DNA of 64,000 bases from Hydrangea macrophylla (Eukaryota; Streptophyta; Magnoliopsida; Cornales; Hydrangeaceae): contig CM066988.1 in NCBI GenBank assembly GCA_033977485.1, positions 27,012,501-27,076,500 of the forward strand. Reading direction: 5' to 3'. The notes below the pieces were generated by a model. It worked only from the letters and a program-made list of their open reading frames with translations, did not search any database and was not told where the DNA came from. Each line of letters begins with the position of its first letter. Position 1 is the stretch's first letter. Position numbers and translations under genes: made by a program. Below, one piece after another: positions 32,963 through 44,841 of the stretch.

Positions 32963-34574
32963 TGACAAGCGGGGGTATTTGTAAAATACAACCACGCTAA
33001 AAGAAGAAAAAGTATGGATTTAGTTTACAATTCCTCCATTTATCTACAATTTGAATTACAATGCTAGATTATGCACCTATTGGTTAAACTATGATAAGTT
33101 GTGTGTTTTAGCTGTAATTTGTACAGACTGCAGTTGCTGTGTGAAGAATTAAAAGATAACAATGAAGGGAAATGCTGAATTCTAAAGAAGACATATAAAA
33201 GCTGAAATATAGAGATCGAGCGATTGAAGACTGTTCGATCGATCGAGGGTTCAAGCGATCGAGGTCCTCACAAGTTCAATCGATCGAGAAGGGTTCGATC
33301 GATCGAACATGCCTTTATCAGATTATACGCGCGCGCAGCAGAATGCATGTTTTAATCCTAGGCATTAGGTTATTTCTATATAAACTCATTTTGTAAACGT
33401 CTGGAGGGACGCCCACTTTTACTTTTCACTAGTGTATAGAGAGTAGAGAGCTCTTTGTCTAGTTTTTGTAGGTTCTATCAAGGATCATCATTGTTGGCTC
33501 GGATTTTCTATAGTTTAATACAGGTTTCATCATTCGAGGTTACTTCATTTTGCTTTATTTATATTCTGCTGGCAGTTTACTCTATTTCAGTCTGTTAAAC
33601 TCGTAGCTTTGCGTGATAAGTAAGTTTACACCGTAGGTTTTTAGAGTTTTCATGTTTAGATCAAAACCAAATGCATCCTTAATGAAGTTTTTCGTTAAAA
33701 ATAATACTGAGATCTTCCAGACCATGTCTGAGTAGTCTCCGGGTTGGGAAAGCATGATGAAACCGTGATCTCAGGCCTCTGCCATGCAGCAGATTAATCC
33801 CTGTGTTCGATCGATCGGACCAGAGGCATTGTCGAGCCATCGAAGTCAGTTCGATCGATCGAGAGATGAAGATATTCGATCGATCGAAAGCGCGTCGATC
33901 GATCGAACATTCTAATTCTTGAGAATGTTCTGTGCAGTATTCCTAGACTTTCTGTTTTATTGGATTGTTATCAAATTGTCCCAAAATGCTCAGTTTGTCA
34001 AAATAGTCTAGGAACTTAAAGCCTTAAGGCATTTTCTTTCAATATATTTTTCAAACCACCCTCAATGCTAATACCATTGTAGGTGAGAGTCTCAACTATT
34101 ATTTTAAACCGCCTTTTATGTATTTCAAACGTAAATGTGATGATATAGTCCCGGCCATGAAAGGACTATGGAGTCTTTATCTTAAGAGAAGTACGGAATA
34201 CTGTAGAGAGTGTACTCCATCGAGCTTCAATGAAATTGCATGGTAGATGGCTAGGTTGCAGTGGATTCGTGTAATCCCAACATTCCTTTTTAATTAAGAA
34301 GAACACGTTTTAAATCACTGCTTTAGTTAATTATTTAGTAATTAGTTAATTTAGTTTAATTGTTTCAACTTAGTAGTTGTCGAATTGTGGAACTTTGTGT
34401 TCTACATAGTATAAATAATTATTGAATTTTATTTTCCTTGTTTGAGAATAATCTAAGTAATTAGTTTCACACCTTCCCTGTGGGATTGACCTGGACTTAA
34501 TCCAGTTTACTACTTGCACGATTACCTACACTTGGGTATAGCACACAAGCGCACACAACTATTTAGTCGTGTCA
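32963..34574 (+). repeat. Element C 3' LTR
   Basis: 1612 bp, TGACAAGCGGGGG to GTCGTGTCA, mate of 20017-21646. Palindrome cluster 1 is at 33224-33310, TATA box TATATAAA at 33377-33384, cluster 2 at 33803-33910. Cluster 2 has lost one palindrome relative to the 5' LTR, and another is altered (GAGCCATCGAAG). Confidence 0.94.
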
Positions 34575-35252
34575 ATAGGGATGGCACCGTCTAAAGCTTT
34601 ATACAGAAGACCTTGCCGATCGCTGCTATGTTGGGCTGAAGTCGGAGATACTCAACTTCTTGGGCCACAAATGGTACGAAAGACCAGCAAGAAGATTCAT
34701 GTTGTACGTGAGAAGATGAAGATAGCTCAGACCCAACACAAGAATTATGCTGACAAGCGACATAAAGACTTGGAATTCATTGTTGGATATCATGTACTGC
34801 TTAAAGTTTCACCTGTTTGAGGCATTGTAAGATTTGGTCAGAAGAGAGGCAAGCTATCGCCGCAATTCATCAGACTGTTCGAGATTCTAGAACGTGTTGG
34901 GAAGGTTGCTTATCGACTTGCATTGCGCCGAAGATGTCAAGAGTGCACAATATTTTCCTCATCAGTATGTTGAGGAAGTATGCTCACAACCCAATGCACG
35001 AGATCTATTTCAAAGATATTGAAGTCAACGACAATGTTACATTTAATGAAGGACTAGTGCGGATTTTAGATCATGGAATCAAGAAGCTCAGGATTAAGGA
35101 GATTTCATTGGTAAACATCCAATAGAAGCATCATGATGAAGGAGAAGCTTCGTGGGAGCTAGAGTCGGAGATGCGTGAGAAGTTTCCATTTTTGTTTTAG
35201 ACCTTGTTTGTTTTTTATTTCAAGGATGAAATCCTAAATGAGTGGTGGATGA
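34575..35252 (+). pseudogene. Element B integrase C-terminus and chromodomain-like end
   Basis: Resumes the integrase after element C: MAPSKALYRRPCRSLLCWAE (34580 onward), KNYADKRHKDLEFIVGYHVL, then after a frameshift near 34815 VHNIFLISMLRKYAHNP (34940-34990). The end resembles a chromodomain: VRILDHGIKKLRIKEISLVN and, in another frame, HHDEGEASWELESEMREKF (35130-35190). Plant Tekay/Del chromoviruses end in this way. A weak purine tract (GAGTGGTGGATGA) precedes the 3' LTR at 35253. Stops and frameshifts make it non-functional. Confidence 0.85.
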
Positions 35253-35332
35253 TATAATACCCTGTATTTTCAATAATTATAATACAAAGAGATTCTGTAT
35301 ACTTTTTTTTACCATACTTGAAATTCTATTTT

Positions 35333-35595
35333 CGATCAATCGAACCACTTTCAAGCGATCGAGCATCTTAAAATTAAAGCGATCGAACCTTCTTCAATTG
35401 AACAAAACCCTACCGACATAAATTTATGACATGGACCCCACTTCAATCAATCAAACCCTTTTTCAATTGATCAAACCTGGCTGAATCAATTTTGAGTGAT
35501 CGAGCACACTTTGATCGATCAAACTCACCTAGATATTTCAATTTAAAAACACGCAAATAATGCCACCTGCCCTTTTTCCTTTCCCTATATATATG
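35333..35595 (+). promoter_or_regulatory. Element B 3' LTR: palindrome cluster 1 and TATA box
   Basis: Decayed CGATCG-type sites (TTCGATCAATCGAAC, AAGCGATCGAGC, TTGATCGATCAAAC and others) followed by TATATATATG at 35585-35595. Same arrangement as in the 5' LTR. Confidence 0.55.
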
Positions 35596-35992
35596 TATCT
35601 CGTGTGTGTGTGAGGTTTGTTGCCCAGAGTTGAGAGAGAGAGAGAGAGAGTTGGTTGCTTATGTTTTGATATATATTCACACATATATCCATACATATAT
35701 AAGCATCTTTATATATATTCTATTTAAGAGAGAGTGGAGCAAAGGAGAAGAAGAGGAGAAGAAGGAAACAGAAAGAGAGAGATAAGACAGAGGAGAAAGA
35801 GAGGAGGTCACCATTAAAGCTTCGGAGCTCAGGCTTGCCAAACATGCTCTTACAACATTTTGGTGAGTTCTAAACTCACTTAGTACCTTTATTATGATGT
35901 TTTACAAGTTTTAAACGTAAATGAGTTGAGCCAAATACGCCCTAAGACTTCTGGACATTCACTCTCCAGAATTACTGGAGAAGACGATTCTC

Positions 35993-36095
35993 GAGCGATT
36001 GAACTAAGTTCAATCGATCGAAGGTTCAATCAATCGAACAGACTTCGATCGCTCGAACAGTATTGTTCTCAATCGATCGAAATAGTATTAACCAA
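35993..36095 (+). promoter_or_regulatory. Element B 3' LTR: palindrome cluster 2
   Basis: Five to six sites (CGAGCGATTGAAC, TTCAATCGATCGAAG, TTCAATCAATCGAAC, TTCGATCGCTCGAAC, TCAATCGATCGAAA), about 400 bp after the TATA box, matching 13155-13275 of the 5' LTR. Confidence 0.5.
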
Positions 36096-37401
36096 TCGAA
36101 CTTTACAGAACATGGATTATTTCTTTGGTTTATTATATAAAGGATTCTTGATTCAAACTTCTATTATGCGATTATGGTTTGATTAGGGATAATGTGACAC
36201 CACAGATAAGTTATGATTAATAATAATAGATTAACGTAATATCGTTAGATACTATGCGGTTCATGTATGAGTTCGATATCTATTCATTTCAATTAGAGTA
36301 GTCAGGCCACATGGGAATTGTCATGTGTCAGTATTAGTATTGAGCTAAGTAGGTTTGATAAGTTCTGAAAATGGTACATGGGCGGATGCCTGGTCATGAT
36401 ATGCTTTCACATGCGATGGATGGTTATATCCTTAACGAGCAGTACGCAGGACCATGTAGTCCTAAGATAGCCAGATGATCCATGTTATATCCTTAACGAG
36501 TAATGGATGGTTTATATCCTTAACGAGCGGTGGATAGGGATCACTGGTATACATCAATGAGTTGTGGTGATAGATTTAATATGTTGTTGTTCAAAGCATT
36601 GTATCCCTGACATGCGGTGGATGGTTTATATCCTTAACGAGTGGGGGATGAATTGACGTGGTGTCCATGATTGCAGTGGATGGTATATATCCTTAACGAG
36701 CAGTAGAAAGAATGATGGTATGTCTATGTATGTTAAACGATTGAGTCTGTTCTTTCTAGTCAGAGTATGTTGTTGTCAGTCTTAGGATAATAAGACGATA
36801 AGTGTTGACTAACGACATTGAATCAAGAGAAGATATTATTTAGTAGAACTATATCTTATGACTTCCATAAATTGTATTGCGTTATATAATCGGTACCCTG
36901 TGAGATTCTATTCACTCAGCTCTTAGTAAGCTAACGGCCGTTATTGCATGGACATTCCCCATTCAGACTACCTTGTTCTTAATAATGCAGGTGATGTATC
37001 GATGGCTACCACCCTGAAGGGGAATATGCAAAGGGTGGCCCCACTGATATTGGTTATGCCAGAGAAGACTATTATGCTAACAACTACTCTTACGCCAGTT
37101 GAGGATCTGAAGATAGATAATAGTTTATATTACCACTTTAGATTTCTGTTGGACTATTTTAGTTTTATGGGTACTTGGGCATATGTTGTCTCCAGACCTG
37201 TTGTGATCCTGTGGACCATTCTGATATTGTAATAGATAGAATTGTTATTATATATTCAGGTTAGTTACTGTTCCTGTTTATTTTGGTTGGACTTGTACTA
37301 TGTGGTGTGGATAATTAGTGACATTTACCCGTCATTTCCTATGGACCCAAAAAGGAAAGTTATTTTCCTCTATTTTTGCTGCTCTGGGGCATGACAGAGT
37401 G

Positions 37402-37829
37402 TTCCAATGTAAGACACGTGTTTGAAAATTTTAAGTTTGGAGGACATATAAATTAAATCATTAGTGAGCCCGTTTAGTTTGAGTGTTATATTTTATAGAT
37501 TTATAATTGTTAAAGAAAGTGAAGGGTTGATATGTTTTTTTTATATAGTGTTTACAGGCCCGCGAATGTGTCAAATAGTGTATCTGGTATTAAAATTAAA
37601 TACCCGGGTCATGTACACCCATTGTGTTACTCGTTGTAGTACTTTGGAATGTATTTCGGGCCCATATGAAGCCTTTTTGTGAGCCCGTAAGACAAAAAAC
37701 GGGATTTATATATTTGTGTGTGTTTTATTGACATGTGTTGTGTATGAAGTATATACATATATATATTAAACCCTAGTCCCCATATTAACCAAAAAAAGGG
37801 AAGAGAAGAAAATGAAAGAGAAAATACAC

Positions 37830-37875
<46 letters not shown>

Positions 37876-40172
37876 AAATGGTGCCAGTTATTCGAATCCG
37901 GGTTCGCGTTCGTAACCTGTTCGATATCGTTTTCAAGTACTTAATCTCATTTTAGGTGAGTTAATCAAACCCTTGAGTATATGTATATGTGTATGAAGAT
38001 ATACATATAATGAATATATAAATATAAATGTATTACTTCGTATACATATTTTGATCTCATGGCTGTTTTGGGTATCTCAATTTGTGTACTGTTTTTTTTA
38101 TACAAAAGGATAAAGACCTACATAACCATAAGAGATTCTCGATTTTTAGTTTATCCTTAAATATTGTAGGATAGATTCTCTTTTTATGATTATTAATGGG
38201 TCTTGGTGATAAAATCCAAATACTAAAAAGTAAACCCTACAGGATTTTGGAACATTGAGTTAAAAGGGTGTTGAAAGTTACTAATTTTTATAGGTTTGTG
38301 TCTTGCTTATTTTAAGTTTCTATCCACGTAGGCCCATGTAAAACGTGATTATGGACAACTTTCGTGTTATAGAGTTTTTCCCCAATTCTGCACCGTTTGG
38401 GCATAAATTTACAATTACAGTAGCAGTGAACAAATATCTCATTGAATATTTTACGCTATGGAGAATATAATTTCTTATTATGTGCTTCATGTATGCTAAT
38501 ATTGAATTTTTTGTTGAGGTAACTGTACCTAAAAAATTGACTATATATTGTGAAAATTTTGATAAAAGGTAAACTAGATACGTTGAATAGCATATTGGAA
38601 TAGTGTATTGGTGATCTTGTAATTCGATCGGAAAATATTGTGGAACAATTGTTATGATAAATTGATAAAAAAAACCCTATAGTGTGAGAAAGTAGAACAT
38701 ATCTAAAAGATAGAGATGTAATTGGACTATGATGAAACGAAACTATGTGATAAACGTGAATTTTACAAAAATAAAAATAATACAAACGATAAATGATAAT
38801 GGCAACATAATTCCTTTAGTGTTCACTGCACCCCATTGTGTGATATGTTTTGGTAACTTAACTTGCTGAGTGTACCCTTTTGCCAGTGGTTGTGTGGTCA
38901 AGTTGGCCTAAGCCTTATGCCTAGCTTATTTATTAGACGTTTGGCATAGTAGCCCACCTTTCGTGTGTACATCTGGTTTGGTTGATACCCCACCCAAATT
39001 AGTATCGGAGTGGGCATTGGTATTATGTTTGGAGACATATGGGATATATGTGTGACCGTACCATGGAGGGTGGCCAAGGTGGTGAACCTAGGGAACATAA
39101 GGATAAATTTAAGGTTAATAAATAATGAAAATGGATTATTTCATAAGGTGGATAAGCGTGGAATAATGAATGCGACGTTTAAGTTAGAAAGTGGATGGTT
39201 TGTATACGAAATTGTTCGCTTAGTTTGTGATCATTCGATTTACAGGATGGTGGGTCTACTAACTTTTGTGTAGGGCTGGCTCACCATAGATATCTGATGG
39301 GTAAGTATTCAGTTGGTATTATTCAGGTTTGGAACCACTGCCACCACATTGAAGGAAACTACTCTTCTGTCCTGAAATGTGTGTGGAACTACTGTTCTAA
39401 TCTGACACAGATTTTGTGTGATGGTGTTGCTTATTTTCTGTGTGATGATAATGTATAATGTGTTGTGGTTATTTTTTCTTTGTGAGTATTTTGCGGAGTC
39501 TATGGGACACAGCTATTCCCTGAGACTCATTTTATATTTTTGGTTGACTTATACTTGTATTTTATATACTGACCCCAGTGCGTTATGCATTCGGGGGCGT
39601 TTCTATGTGAAACGTAGTCGAATGTATCTATGCATGTTTGGATGATTGGGTTGTCTGGTGGAACTGGTATCTGTTTTGAAGATGAAGAGCGTATTTAAAT
39701 TACTATAAATTTAGTCATTATTTTGGCAATGTGAGCCACAATTGTATTTTGGGTTAAGGGACGTTTGTAGTGGTTTTGACCAAAGATTTTTTTATTGTAA
39801 TTATTTCTGCTATTGTAATAAAATATTCTCTACTTTAGGGAATTAATGGAGGAGTTTTTTTTTATTCAAATGTAAATGAGAACTACTGGTTTTCTTTTGT
39901 CCCTTAAGGGAAATAGAATATATTTTGGATATAAATAGATATTTATTTCTCTTATACTTTTAATGGTTGTTTTGGAAAACAGTTTGAATAATAAAGAGTT
40001 TTTTCTTTAAAAAAAATGATCACATGTTCTTATTTAATGAGTATTAAATATTTTTTTCAATAAATTATCTGTTAGCCTGTGCGAGAGTGTCACACGATTA
40101 TGGTAATTGAATATTCGTCCGGATACATGCTCTGGATTAAATATTTAGTTGTCCAAAATTCGGGGTGTGACA
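37402..40172 (+). repeat. Right part of the solo LTR
   Basis: Resumes directly after the GAGTG duplication at 37397-37401. It contains an (AG)n run at 37833-37872 and ends GGGGTGTGACA at 40172. Weak similarity to both LARD LTRs runs throughout (for example GTTGATACCCCACCCAAA at about 38979 versus GTTGATACCCTAACCAAA at 2327). No gene. Confidence 0.88.
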
Positions 40173-40177
40173 CATTC

Positions 40178-40597
40178 ATGCTCGTAAACTCTTTTAGACT
40201 TGTTGGAATTACAACTTGAGGTCTTTTAAATACTTGTTAGAAATGGTGGAATTCTTATATCTGTTGGCTTGTATGTATGGGAAAAATACGACTTTTAATT
40301 TCTAAGGGGCCATTTGGTTGTAAATTCTCAAACCTTAATTTCATGAAAACTTTCAAAATACACCTCTCCTTGTTCTTCTGTCACTCTTGATACATCTTAT
40401 TTCCATATTTTAAAAACCTCTTTGAAAACCAAGATAACGTGGGTCGACCCTACCTGACCCGCTTGGTTTTAGTGGGTTGATCTTTAACTCTTTGACTTTA
40501 CTTTGGAATCCACATAATATTCTTTTGTAGCATCTGCACTATTTGGTTGGACCACGTAGGATCTCTTCTTCTCCTTAATCTCTTTTCTTGACTATTT
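40178..40597 (+). other. Element A LTR continuation / intergenic
   Basis: Continues element A's LTR after the CATTC duplication for an undetermined distance. No gene, LTR end or TIR is clear. GGGGCCATTTGGTT at 40312-40325 resembles a DNA-transposon terminal word, but no partner was found. Confidence 0.4.
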
Positions 40598-41755
<1,158 letters not shown>

Positions 41756-41833
41756 CTCTCTCTCACTCTCTCTCTGGATATAGGTCTAGAGGTTGAATAT
41801 TAGTAGTGTATATTTGATTGGGTTTGTTGAGTC

Positions 41834-41940
41834 AGGATGTTCACTGGGAGATGTTCTTTGCTGAATTGGGATGTTCACTGGGGAATCTTCATTATTTGAT
41901 TGTGGTGTGAGTTAGAATGTTCACTGAGGTATCTTCAATA
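41834..41940 (+). repeat. Three-copy minisatellite upstream of the BBE-like pseudogene
   Basis: Three imperfect copies of a GGATGTTCACTGGGGAATCTTC unit (near 41834, 41869 and 41916). They lie about 80-180 bp upstream of the pseudogene start on its promoter side. Confidence 0.75.
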
Positions 41941-41948
41941 AGTAAAAA

Positions 41949-42084
41949 TTGGGACACACCCAAAGACACAACCTAAAAGACGTGTTTATATCTCTCCATG
42001 TCACTAGACCCCACAGTGGCACAGGAGAGATAGACACATCTCTTAGGTTGTGTCCCAAAAGTTGTGTCTATGGGTTTATCCCAA
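41949..42084 (+). mobile_element. Palindromic MITE-like element
   Basis: Begins TTGGGACACACCC and ends GGGTTTATCCCAA. Inside, AGACACAACCTAA and ATATCTCTCC pair with GGAGAGATAGACAC and TTAGGTTGTGTC, so the whole 136 bp can fold into one hairpin. I could not settle the TSD. Confidence 0.6.
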
Positions 42085-42612
42085 GTATTATCCATCTTCA
42101 TTTGATTTTCCAGATTAGAAAATTGTTGCATCATGAGCTCCAAGTGGATGGTGATATTCTCAAAGTAACTGAGATGTAAACTTGAATCCAGCTGAAGTAT
42201 CTTCTTCTTCTTTTGTATACATCAATCGGCAATTTTATAATATGTTACAGTATAAGCTACAAGATTATATTGTAATGGCCATTTTCCACCTTCATGTACA
42301 TCCACAGTACGCAATTCATGCATGCCTTCAGCAACTGCAAGTTTTTTGATTCTTTTGTATTCAATATAACCTGAAATTAGGCTTGGCAACTCAAGCCTGA
42401 AACCACCAATCAGCCAACAAAGCCCAAAATAAACTTCCATTGGGTTCCTACAATTTTAGTAATCGGACCATAATGGGCTCAATGTGTTTAATGTGCGGGC
42501 CCATGTGGACCCGTTCAAGTCCAACAACCCAACCGATGAAATATATAGGGCTGTCAATATTTTATCTAGATTCTAGGGTTTGTGCCTCTCATTGTAAGAC
42601 TTTCTCTCACTA

Positions 42613-42653
<41 letters not shown>

Positions 42654-43324
42654 AAAGGTGTGCCTCTCTCACCTTCCTCAGACTATGCAGTTTGTTCTCT
42701 CTTCGAATCGCTGGTAGTAGATTCACTATCATCTTTTATGTATACAATCATTGGTTGTAGTTCTCTCTCTGTACATCTTTATCTATGCCCCTCCCTCTCT
42801 CTCTCTCTATGTATATATCTATATGCATATATAGATATGGTTCTGCTGGTCACTCTCTCTCTATATATATGTAACAATATTTGAAAAGCATTTTTTTTTA
42901 CAAAACATACCCAGATTCAAGTATTTTACAAAAAATAAATGTGTATTAAAAAAAGTTCAAATTTAAAAGTTAAATGTGGGTTGAGCCCGTTTTAAGACCG
43001 AAGCTGCGAACAACCCACCCGAACCCGTTCGTTTACCAGGCATGGCCGTAATCGTAGAAAATTCTGTTAATCCATAGATATGTTAAATGTGATATTTGTT
43101 ATCTTCTTAATCTATAAAAATTACACCTGAGAAAAAAATTCCATTTCGAAATCTGTTTGCATTTTTGTAATCTGGAAATCTGTAATTTTTGGAAATGACC
43201 ATTGCTATATTATGAAAATTTGTGTGTAATTCAGAAGCACTTTTCTGTTCAGATTTAAATTAATGTGCTGCAACCTCTCCCACTGCAATTTTATTCAAAA
43301 CTTCACATTAACTAAAATTGATTG
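42085..43324 (+). other. Intergenic sequence between the BBE-like pseudogene and element E
   Basis: No supported gene. Contains a (CT)n run at 42615-42652, CT-rich stretches to 42870 and AT-rich sequence after that. A 72-codon minus-strand frame at 42222-42440 matches no family I know. Words such as GGGCTGTCAATATTTT (42549-42564) and AACCCGTTCG (43022-43031) recall hAT MITE ends, without a demonstrable pair. Confidence 0.45.
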
Positions 43325-44244
43325 TGTTAGCCCTAAGGGTTTTACCTTAAGTAATTTTGGTAATTAACAAACTATTAAGTTGATTACTTATAATTTCATT
43401 TAGTGTGTTGTCCAAATAGAGACTTATAATCATGATGGATATTCTTGGAAGCATCGTGGAAGACTATTTCTATCTTGTATTGTTCTTATAGGACCTTATG
43501 TAAAGTTGGTTAGATTGGATCTAAAAAATAAGGGCTTAAAATTGAACGAACTATTCAAAATAGGAAAACTGTTTTTCTATGAAAACCAGTCGACTGGATG
43601 CAAATTTTTTAAGTCGACTAGAAGTAAAAACAGTCGACTGTATCATGGTTTTTGAGGATAGTTTCTGCAATAAACTTTTCGTTTAAAGTGCACTCGACCG
43701 GATTACTGCCCAGAAACAGTAACGGCTATTTTCCTCTGTTTTTGCTTTAGTATTAAATGCTCCCACCTACCTCAAATGTTCAGATTTTCTTGAGAGAGTA
43801 TTTATGCTCTGTTCAAACTTGGTTGTTGGGACATCAATTACTGCTATTGAATACTCACTTATTGTAATCAAACATTCAAGCCCTAATTATTTGAGATTCA
43901 AGCTTCTAGCTCTAGATTTGAATTTGTAATCCCTTGAGAGCTATTATTGTAAGCTTTTATTATTTCTATCTAGTCTACAAAGAGAGTGTTATTTAGTTGT
44001 AATCTAACCCAACTTTATTTAAATCCTTGAAGTTATAAGATGGTTCGTGTAACCCTTGCTCCAAGTGAAGGCTTTCTTCATTGGAGGTGTAACAAGGAGT
44101 TCAAGAAGAACTTATAAGGAGTGGTTTAATCTTCACCCAAAGAAGATTGGTTAGGGGAATCCTCAAGAGGTGTTCTTGAGGGGTGGACGTAGGCCGCGGA
44201 TTGCGGATTGCAGAACCACTTGAAAAACTTGGTTTGTAAGTGTT
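43325..44244 (+). repeat. Element E 5' LTR, left part
   Basis: LTR up to the insertion of element D; the remainder is 49362-49476. It holds a cluster of GTCGAC palindromes (43587-43700) and a TATA-like TATTTATG at 43799-43806. The whole LTR is about 1.03 kb, against 1.22 kb for the 3' copy. Confidence 0.9.
43587..43806 (+). promoter_or_regulatory. Element E 5' LTR: GTCGAC cluster and TATA-like box
   Basis: Sites CAGTCGACTGG, AAGTCGACTAG, CAGTCGACTGT and a decayed CACTCGACCGG within 110 bp, then TATTTATG at 43799-43806. It is the U3 promoter position; site function is inference. Confidence 0.5.
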
Positions 44245-44444
44245 TGTTGGAATTATAGGAATTTATCTTTATAGTAATTTACGTATCTTGTTATTTATGT
44301 TAATTAGTTAATTAGGATTTGACAAGATTTGATCTTTTCTGTATTCTTTCCTTTTCTTTTCTTCTTTCCTTTTTTCCTTTTCTTCTCTTGGTGTATAAAT
44401 ATTGTACATATTGGTGGAATAAAATCATCCCATTACTTTCTTCT
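44245..44444 (+). repeat. Element D 5' LTR
   Basis: 200 bp, TGTTGGAATTATAGG to CTTTCTTCT. A TATA-like TATAAATA lies at about 44394-44401. Identical to 49157-49356. Confidence 0.96.
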
Positions 44445-44457
44445 TGGTATCAGAGCC

Positions 44458-44841
44458 AAAAGAAGAGAAACCCTAGCCCACCTACAACTTCCGCCGCACA
44501 CCAACCACCACCACACCTCTGCGCCGCACAGCAGCAGCACCACCAGCCCTCGCCACCTCACCCAAACACCACCCAGCCCCCTCGCCACCTCACCCCAGCC
44601 CCTCCTACCCTTGGCCGCACCCCACAGGCTCCTCGGCTCTCTCTTGGTTAGCTTCGGCTAACCCTTGCGCAGTCTATAAGCTGCGCCTTGCCCTATTTTT
44701 GGGTCTTCTGATGTCCTAGAGCTTTTTAGTGCTCTTTCTTCCTTTGGTTGGGCTGTCCATTCCTCTTGGCAGCCCCTTTTTTCAGACGTTTGCGCCTCGC
44801 TGTTTTTTTTCTAGTTGGTATTTCCATTTGCTTCAACCACT
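44458..44841 (+). other. Element D leader
   Basis: 384 bp between primer site and start codon, C-rich early (44480-44640) then T-rich. Overlapping C-rich frames here are compositional. I place the start at the ATG 44842, because the in-frame upstream start is a TTG. Confidence 0.7.

Larger units (their letters stand above)
20017..34574 (+). mobile_element. Element C: Athila-like Ty3/gypsy retrotransposon, nested in element B
   Basis: LTRs at 20017-21646 and 32963-34574 with perfect TSDs ATAGG (20012-20016, 34575-34579). Internal: PBS TGGCACCGTTGCCGGGGA, gag, pol (PR-RT-RH-IN), three accessory frames, about 2.2 kb of non-coding sequence, and a G-rich polypurine tract. The PBS type, LLDLGAS protease, integrase wording (WGIDFMGPFP) and extra region after pol are features of the Athila/Tat branch. 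The LTRs are closely similar by eye, differing by scattered substitutions and one missing palindrome copy, so the insertion is younger than element B. Confidence 0.93.
12362..37396 (+). mobile_element. Element B: Ty3/gypsy chromovirus (Tekay/Del-like), split by element C
   Basis: LTRs at 12362-14576 and 35253-37396, with perfect TSDs GAGTG (12357-12361, 37397-37401). Internal order: PBS, acidic upstream frame, gag with zinc knuckle, protease, RT, RNase H, integrase, chromodomain-like C-terminus. The integrase is split at 20016/34580 by element C. All coding parts carry stops and frameshifts. The C-terminal layout points to the Tekay/Del clade of chromoviruses; I did not test this by alignment. 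Confidence 0.92.
35253..37396 (+). repeat. Element B 3' LTR
   Basis: 2144 bp, mate of 12362-14576. It starts TATAATACCCTG (TA in place of TG at the terminus) and ends GGGCATGACA. Palindrome cluster 1 is at about 35333-35525, TATA box at 35585-35595, a short (AG)n at 35633-35650, cluster 2 at 35993-36095, and five TTATATCCTTAACGAG repeats at 36415-36715. The frame at 36948-37232 repeats in the 5' LTR (14167-14412) and has no known family. Confidence 0.92.
12297..40172 (+). mobile_element. Solo LTR related to the LARD-like LTRs, split by element B
   Basis: Left piece 12297-12361 (TGTAACAACCC) and right piece 37402-40172 (ending CGGGGTGTGACA), flanked by perfect TSDs CATTC (12292-12296, 40173-40177). 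The total LTR is about 2.84 kb. The right piece resembles the LARD LTR through much of its length (for example the CATGTACACCCATTG and GTACTTTGGAATGTATTTCG words). No internal region or second LTR is present, so it is best read as the product of LTR-LTR recombination. Everything between 12362 and 37396 inserted later. Confidence 0.9.

Noticed and set aside
40300..40330. GGGGCCATTTGGTT as a DNA-transposon terminus
   Set aside because: No inverted partner or TSD could be found within the neighbouring sequence.
42222..42440. 72-codon minus-strand frame as a small gene
   Set aside because: No family, no supporting conserved copy in the window, and the length is within chance for this composition.
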